From: Candidatus Kuenenia stuttgartensis
Lineage (GTDB): Bacteria > Planctomycetota > Planctomycetia > Pirellulales > UBA1268
DNA: 8,492 nt
Direction of reading: 5' to 3'
Assembly: GCA_945876515.1 (NCBI GenBank)
Contig: CAMCPF010000111.1
Coordinates: 1-8,492, forward strand
Shown piece by piece: positions 5,497 through 8,492 of the stretch. The notes beneath the pieces are model-generated. The model saw only the letters and a program-made list of their open reading frames with translations, was not told where the DNA came from and made no database searches. Position numbers and translations under genes: made by a program. The number at the start of each line of letters is the position of its first letter. Position 1 is the first letter of the stretch.

Positions 5497-6387
5497 ATGA
5501 CGCTCCCATCTCCCGCTCCCCGGATCAAACTGCTCGCGCTCGACGTGGATGGCACCGTCACCAACAGTCGCCACGAGGTGACCGACGCCACCTGCCGGGC
5601 GATCGCCCGCGTGCGGGCCGCGGGCGTGCGGGTGATGCTGGCCACCGGCCGCCGCTACCGCGATGCCTTGCCGGTGGCCGAGCGGCTCGGGCTCGGCGAG
5701 CCGCTGGTGACCGCGTCGGGCGCGCTCGTCAAGCGGCCCGGCGACCATGCCACACTCCACCGCGCTGCATTCGCGGCCGGCGTGCTGCCCGAGGTGCTCG
5801 CCCTGATCGCGGCCCGGGGCCACGAGCCGGTGGTCTACACCGACAGCTTCGCCGAGGGGTTCGACTTCCACTGCCGGAGTCTGGCCGGGGCCGAGGCGGG
5901 GGGCGGAGGCTTCGGCGAATACCTGGCCCGCAACCGCGACCTGGCCCGCGTGACGCCGGATCTCGACCGAGCGCCGCCGGGCGACGCCTTCGCTGGCTTC
6001 GCGATGGGGCCGCAGGAGCCGATGCAGGCCCTCGAGGCCGAACTCGCGGAGCGGTTCCCGGTGCAACTCTCGGTGCACACGATCCGCAGCCCGCGGTATC
6101 GCGAGTGGCTCTGCGAGATCGCGCCGGTCGGCGTCACGAAGTGGACGGGCGTGACGGCGCTGGCGGCGGCCTGGGGCATCGCCGCCGAGGAAATCTGCGC
6201 CGTCGGCGACGACGTCAACGACCTGCCGATGGTGCGGGCCGCGGGGCTGGGCTTGGCGATGGGCAACGGCCGACCGGAGTTGCAGGCCGTCGCGGACCAG
6301 GTCGTGGGGCAGCACGACGGCAGCGGCATGGAGGACGTCGCCGAGCTCGTCGTCGCCAGGGCTGCCCAGCCTGCCGAGCCTGCCTGA
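5497..6387 (+). CDS. HAD superfamily hydrolase, Cof subfamily (IIB) phosphatase
   Basis: The 296-residue protein has all four HAD motifs. Motif I is LALDVDGTV (13-21), with nucleophile D16 and acid/base D18. Motif II is MLATGRR (47-53), with T50. Motif III is VTKW, with K215. Motif IV is VGDDVNDLPM (236-245), with D238, D239 and D242 for magnesium. The roughly 120-residue insert between motifs II and III is a C2B cap, the mark of Cof-type enzymes that dephosphorylate sugar phosphates, cofactor phosphates or similar small molecules. The AMGNG (255-259) and ADQVV (266-270) blocks near the end are also typical. The substrate cannot be read from the sequence. The start is the first ATG after the divergent Rieske gene and has no SD. 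The Ala/Pro/Glu-rich tail (QPAEPA) includes a short DNA repeat. No signal peptide is seen. Confidence 0.92.
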   Translation: MTLPSPAPRIKLLALDVDGTVTNSRHEVTDATCRAIARVRAAGVRVMLATGRRYRDALPVAERLGLGEPLVTASGALVKRPGDHATLHRAAFAAGVLPEVLALIAARGHEPVVYTDSFAEGFDFHCRSLAGAEAGGGGFGEYLARNRDLARVTPDLDRAPPGDAFAGFAMGPQEPMQALEAELAERFPVQLSVHTIRSPRYREWLCEIAPVGVTKWTGVTALAAAWGIAAEEICAVGDDVNDLPMVRAAGLGLAMGNGRPELQAVADQVVGQHDGSGMEDVAELVVARAAQPAEPA

Positions 6388-6425
6388 AGACCCGGCCGGC
6401 CCGAACGCCTTGGCTCCGACGCGGG

Positions 6426-6454
6426 TTGTGGCAGCCCGCTGGCGTCCCTATATG
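6426..6454 (+). promoter_or_regulatory. Candidate sigma-70 type promoter before the 6525-7918 gene pair
   Basis: TTGTGG (6426-6431) and TATATG (6449-6454) are separated by exactly 17 bp, in the 137-bp gap after the HAD gene. The -10 matches four of six consensus positions and the -35 three of six. TATATG stands out against the high GC. An overlapping inverted repeat, GCGGG (6421-6425) with CCCGC (6435-6439), could instead be part of a HAD-gene terminator. The predicted transcript would carry a leader of about 65 nt. The gap holds no other gene. Confidence 0.4.
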
Positions 6455-6524
6455 TCTCGGCCGGCATTCCTTCCCGAAGCGGGGCCCAGGGTCCCGATTC
6501 ATCGCCTCCCGTCGCTGGCTCGCC

Positions 6525-7016
6525 ATGGACTACAAGCTCCATCGCCCGCACCCCGTCTGCGGCCGCAGCGGCCGTGGCTTCGCCGTCGGCGAGGAGTTTT
6601 TTTCGGCGCTCATCCGCGGCGGGGAGGGCCTCGAACGGCTCGATGTCGCGGCTGAAGCCTGGGACGGTCCGCCTCCCAACACGGTCGCGTGGTGGCGGGC
6701 GCGGCACGGGGCGGCCGCCGACACCGGGCCCGCGCTCGCACCGGTCGAGATCCTGCTCGACGCGCTCGAAGCGCTCGACGACAACCCCGCCGACGATGCG
6801 GTCCGCTATCTGCTCGCGCTGCAACTCGTGCGCCGCCGGGTGTTGCGGATCGAGGGGGCTGACGCCGATCCGGAAGCGACCGATGGTGCGGTGGTGTTCT
6901 CCTGCCGCCGCCGCGACCGCGACTACCGGCTGCGGCCCGTGCGGGCCGAGGAGGCCGCCGATCCCGGGGTGGCTGCGCGGCTCACCGCCCTGCTGTGGTC
7001 GGGGGAGGCGGCATGA
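6525..7016 (+). CDS. Conserved hypothetical protein of planctomycete type, translationally coupled to a LolA-like gene
   Basis: A 163-residue soluble protein with no signal or membrane segment. I recognise the general pattern of a planctomycete hypothetical family but know no function. It starts MDYKLHRPHPVCGRSGRGF, with C12 in a C-x3-G context, then GEEFFSALI (22-30), an Asp-containing segment ending AEAWDGPP (43-50), and an AWW (55-57). A helical stretch at 74-108 ends DDAVRYLLALQLVRRRVLRIE, followed by a beta-like segment with VVFSCRRRDRDY (123-134, C127). The two cysteines (C12, C127) are not in a zinc-ribbon arrangement. The ATG at 6525 has no SD; an open frame continues upstream through the intergenic region without typical protein character. 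The stop overlaps the next ATG as ATGA, so the two proteins are probably made together. An envelope-related role is only a guess from this coupling. Confidence 0.75.
   Translation: MDYKLHRPHPVCGRSGRGFAVGEEFFSALIRGGEGLERLDVAAEAWDGPPPNTVAWWRARHGAAADTGPALAPVEILLDALEALDDNPADDAVRYLLALQLVRRRVLRIEGADADPEATDGAVVFSCRRRDRDYRLRPVRAEEAADPGVAARLTALLWSGEAA
7004..7008 (+). promoter_or_regulatory. Shine-Dalgarno GGAGG of the LolA-like gene, inside the upstream gene
   Basis: GGAGG lies 4 nt before the ATG at 7013, within the last codons of the 6525-7016 gene. With the ATGA overlap it favours ATG 7013 over the in-frame GTG at 6995 and suggests translational coupling. Confidence 0.65.
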
Positions 7017-7918
7017 GCGAGACATCCCAGAGGCATGACGGCGCCGCCAGTTCGCGCTGGGTCGTGCTCCTGCTGCTCGTGGCGGTGGTGGCCTCCAGCG
7101 GAGCCTCCTGCCCGCAGGTGCTGCGCGGCTACCAGGTCGGGATGATGCCGTTGCCCCGCGCGCTCCCGCCCCAGGCCTCGCTCGAGCAGGTGGTGGCCGC
7201 GGTCCACGACAACACCTCGCGGGTGCGGAGCGCCACGGCTACGCAGGCGGTGCTCGTCGTGCCGGGCGTGCCCCGGCTCTCGGCCCGCCTGGCCTGCGAG
7301 CCGCCCCGCCGCTTCCGGCTCCAGGCCCAGACGTCGATCACCGGTCCTGAGCTCGACATCGGCAGCAACGACGACCTGTTCTGGATCTGGCTGCGGCAGC
7401 ATCAGCCGCCGATCACCGCCTTCTGCCGCCATGATCAATACGCTCAGTCGCAGGCCCGCCGGCTGCTGCCGATCCGGGCCGACTGGATGCCCGAACTGCT
7501 CGGCCTCGTGAACTTCCGCCCCGACGATTCCCATGAAGGCCCGTTCCCGCTGCCCGACGGCCGGCTCGAGATCCGCAGCCGGCTCGACTCGGGGGGCGAG
7601 CCGGTGGTGAAGTCCACGATCCTCGACGGCACCACCGGCCTGGTTGCCGAGCAGCACCTGTTCACGCCGGCCGGAGAGCGGCTGGCGAGCGTCCGCACCA
7701 CGCGCTATCGGGTCGACGCGGCGTCGGGCGCGGCACTGCCGCACCTCGTCGAGATCTCATGGCCGGCGTCGGGCATCGATTTCAAGCTCGAGCTCACGAC
7801 GATCACGGTCAACGGGCCGAGCCCCGACCCGGCCCAGCTCTGGCAGATGCCGGCCTATCCAGGCTACGAGCCGGTCGATCTGGCGGATCCGTCGGTCGTG
7901 ATCGGCCCGCCGCGATAG
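7013..7918 (+). CDS. Exported protein with LolA/LppX-like fold, probable lipoprotein
   Basis: A 301-residue protein starting with a short polar stretch, R15, a hydrophobic core VVLLLLVAVVA (17-27) and SSGASC with C33, a likely lipid-attachment or mature N-terminal cysteine. The lipobox is imperfect (Gly at -3). The mature part reads like the LolA-type fold: an N-terminal helix with VVAAVHDNTSRVRSATA (60-76), then strands LSARLACEPPRRFRLQA (89-105), an acidic loop with ELDIGSNDDLFWIWLR (113-128), and later strands with LEIRSRL, STILDGTTGLVAEQHLF (201-217) and HLVEISWPASGIDFKLEL (244-261). LolA-fold proteins bind lipidated or hydrophobic ligands in the periplasm; this family member's ligand is unknown. 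It overlaps the preceding gene by ATGA and follows GGAGG. Its 3' end overlaps the convergent sigma factor gene by 55 bp. Confidence 0.78.
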   Translation: MSETSQRHDGAASSRWVVLLLLVAVVASSGASCPQVLRGYQVGMMPLPRALPPQASLEQVVAAVHDNTSRVRSATATQAVLVVPGVPRLSARLACEPPRRFRLQAQTSITGPELDIGSNDDLFWIWLRQHQPPITAFCRHDQYAQSQARRLLPIRADWMPELLGLVNFRPDDSHEGPFPLPDGRLEIRSRLDSGGEPVVKSTILDGTTGLVAEQHLFTPAGERLASVRTTRYRVDAASGAALPHLVEISWPASGIDFKLELTTITVNGPSPDPAQLWQMPAYPGYEPVDLADPSVVIGPPR

Positions 7919-8492
7919 CCCGGCTCCGACGAATCCTCCATCATGCCGCGCAACTTCGCGCGGGCCCGGGAGAGCGCGGGGCCGATCGAGCCGAGCGGCA
8001 GCCCGGTGTGCCGGCTGATCTCGCCGTAGCTGCGGCCCTCGAGGTGATGGAGCCGCACCAACTGCGCCTCCTCGTCGCCGAGGCGGTCGAGCAGCGATTC
8101 GACCTGGTCCCGATCCTCGATCCGCTCGGGCAAGTCGCCAGCCGGGGCCGAGGGCTCGATCGGCTCCCCGCCCGGGGCCAGACGAAAGCTTTCGAGCTCC
8201 CGCACGATCCGCCGCACCGTCACGCGGCGGGCGATCACGCTCAGATAGGTCGCCAGACTCGAGCGTCCGGCGAACTTGCGGAGCACGGTCGCGTCGTCCC
8301 GCAGGCACTCGGCCACGATTTCCGCGACGGCGTCTTCGCGGTCGGAGGCCGTCAGGGGGGTGTGCCGCCGAGCGGCCGTCCGCCCGGCCACGTGGGCCAG
8401 GAGCGGCCCGAACCGGTCGAGGAACTCGCCCCACGCCCCTGGCGTGCCTGCCAGGCAGGCCTCGACCAGTCGCCGGTCATCGGGGTCGGTCG
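7864..8492 (-). CDS. Sigma-70 family (ECF-like) RNA polymerase sigma factor, N terminus outside window
   Basis: This would direct RNA polymerase to a specific promoter set. The open frame enters from the window edge, giving 208 visible residues. The first visible residues (DPDDRRLVEACLAGTPGAW, then FLDRFGPLLAHVAG) have the character of sigma region 2.1. An in-frame GTG at 8391 is therefore an internal Val, not the start. Region 2 continues with DAVAEIVAECLRDD...LRKFAGRSSLATYLSVIARRVTVRR. After a Pro/Gly/Glu-rich linker, region 4 follows with LVRLHHLEGRSYGEISRHTGLPLGSIGPALSRARAKLR (about 8067-7948), a helix-turn-helix for the -35 element. A roughly 27-residue Ser/Gly-rich tail follows. No anti-sigma gene is visible in the window. 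The gene is convergent with, and overlaps, the LolA-like gene by 55 bp. It is clearly a sigma factor; its subgroup is not assigned. Confidence 0.88.
   Translation of the reverse strand, partial: TDPDDRRLVEACLAGTPGAWGEFLDRFGPLLAHVAGRTAARRHTPLTASDREDAVAEIVAECLRDDATVLRKFAGRSSLATYLSVIARRVTVRRIVRELESFRLAPGGEPIEPSAPAGDLPERIEDRDQVESLLDRLGDEEAQLVRLHHLEGRSYGEISRHTGLPLGSIGPALSRARAKLRGMMEDSSEPGYRGGPITTDGSARSTGS

Noticed and set aside
5473..6315. N-terminal extension of the Rieske protein to 392 residues
   Set aside because: The extra part is antisense to the HAD gene with its four intact motifs. A complete Rieske domain starts at the ATG at 5472.
5835..7025. A 396-codon minus-strand open frame over the HAD and 6525-7016 genes
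   Set aside because: It has no domain character, and both plus-strand genes are better supported.
6923..7744. A 273-codon minus-strand open frame opposite the LolA-like gene
   Set aside because: It has no recognisable motif. The plus-strand frame has a signal peptide, an SD and a coupled start.

Overview
The window is a compact, very GC-rich stretch of bacterial chromosome. It most resembles a planctomycete of the Pirellulales type. The supports are a TatC with an enlarged first periplasmic loop, a DUF420 membrane protein of the planctomycete form, an archaeal-type phosphoglycerate mutase beside a phosphoglucose-isomerase-like protein with planctomycete-style sequence blocks, a lineage-type hypothetical protein coupled to a LolA-like secreted protein, and an ECF-like sigma factor. 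The taxonomic placement is inferred from protein character only. No phage, transposon, CRISPR or other obvious mobile signature is visible.

Layout: (1) bases 1-74 hold most of a tRNA-Leu(TAA) on the minus strand, cut by the window edge. (2) A DUF420 gene (182-721, +) runs tail-to-tail into tatC (697-1734, -), with a 25-bp overlap. (3) tatC lies downstream of apgM (1826-3031, -), and a strong GC-rich hairpin sits between them. (4) A 156-bp divergent region with a perfect 14-bp palindrome separates apgM from a PGI-like gene (3188-4306, +). The PGI-like gene is followed closely by a UPF0173 metallo-hydrolase gene (4340-5038, +). (5) A 98-bp convergent gap with several small hairpins leads to a Rieske ferredoxin gene (5137-5472, -). 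(6) Only 24 bp from the Rieske start, a Cof-type HAD phosphatase gene begins in the other direction (5497-6387, +). (7) A possible promoter precedes a two-gene unit: a small hypothetical protein (6525-7016) coupled through ATGA to a LolA-like secreted or lipoprotein gene (7013-7918). (8) That unit runs 55 bp into the tail of an oppositely oriented sigma-70 family gene (7864-8492, -), whose N terminus lies outside the window.

Functionally this is mostly housekeeping: central carbon metabolism (phosphoglycerate mutase), protein export (TatC), membrane or respiratory biogenesis (DUF420), small redox and phosphatase enzymes, envelope lipoprotein handling, and transcription. The most unusual item is the PGI-like protein. 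It keeps recognisable phosphoglucose isomerase blocks but has lost the sugar-phosphate-binding loop and the catalytic Glu, His and Lys regions. It looks like a pseudoenzyme, and it is divergently paired with a glycolytic gene across a palindromic, operator-like site. Long overlapping open frames on opposite strands are common here because of the high GC content, and they were discarded where a recognisable gene occupies the same DNA.
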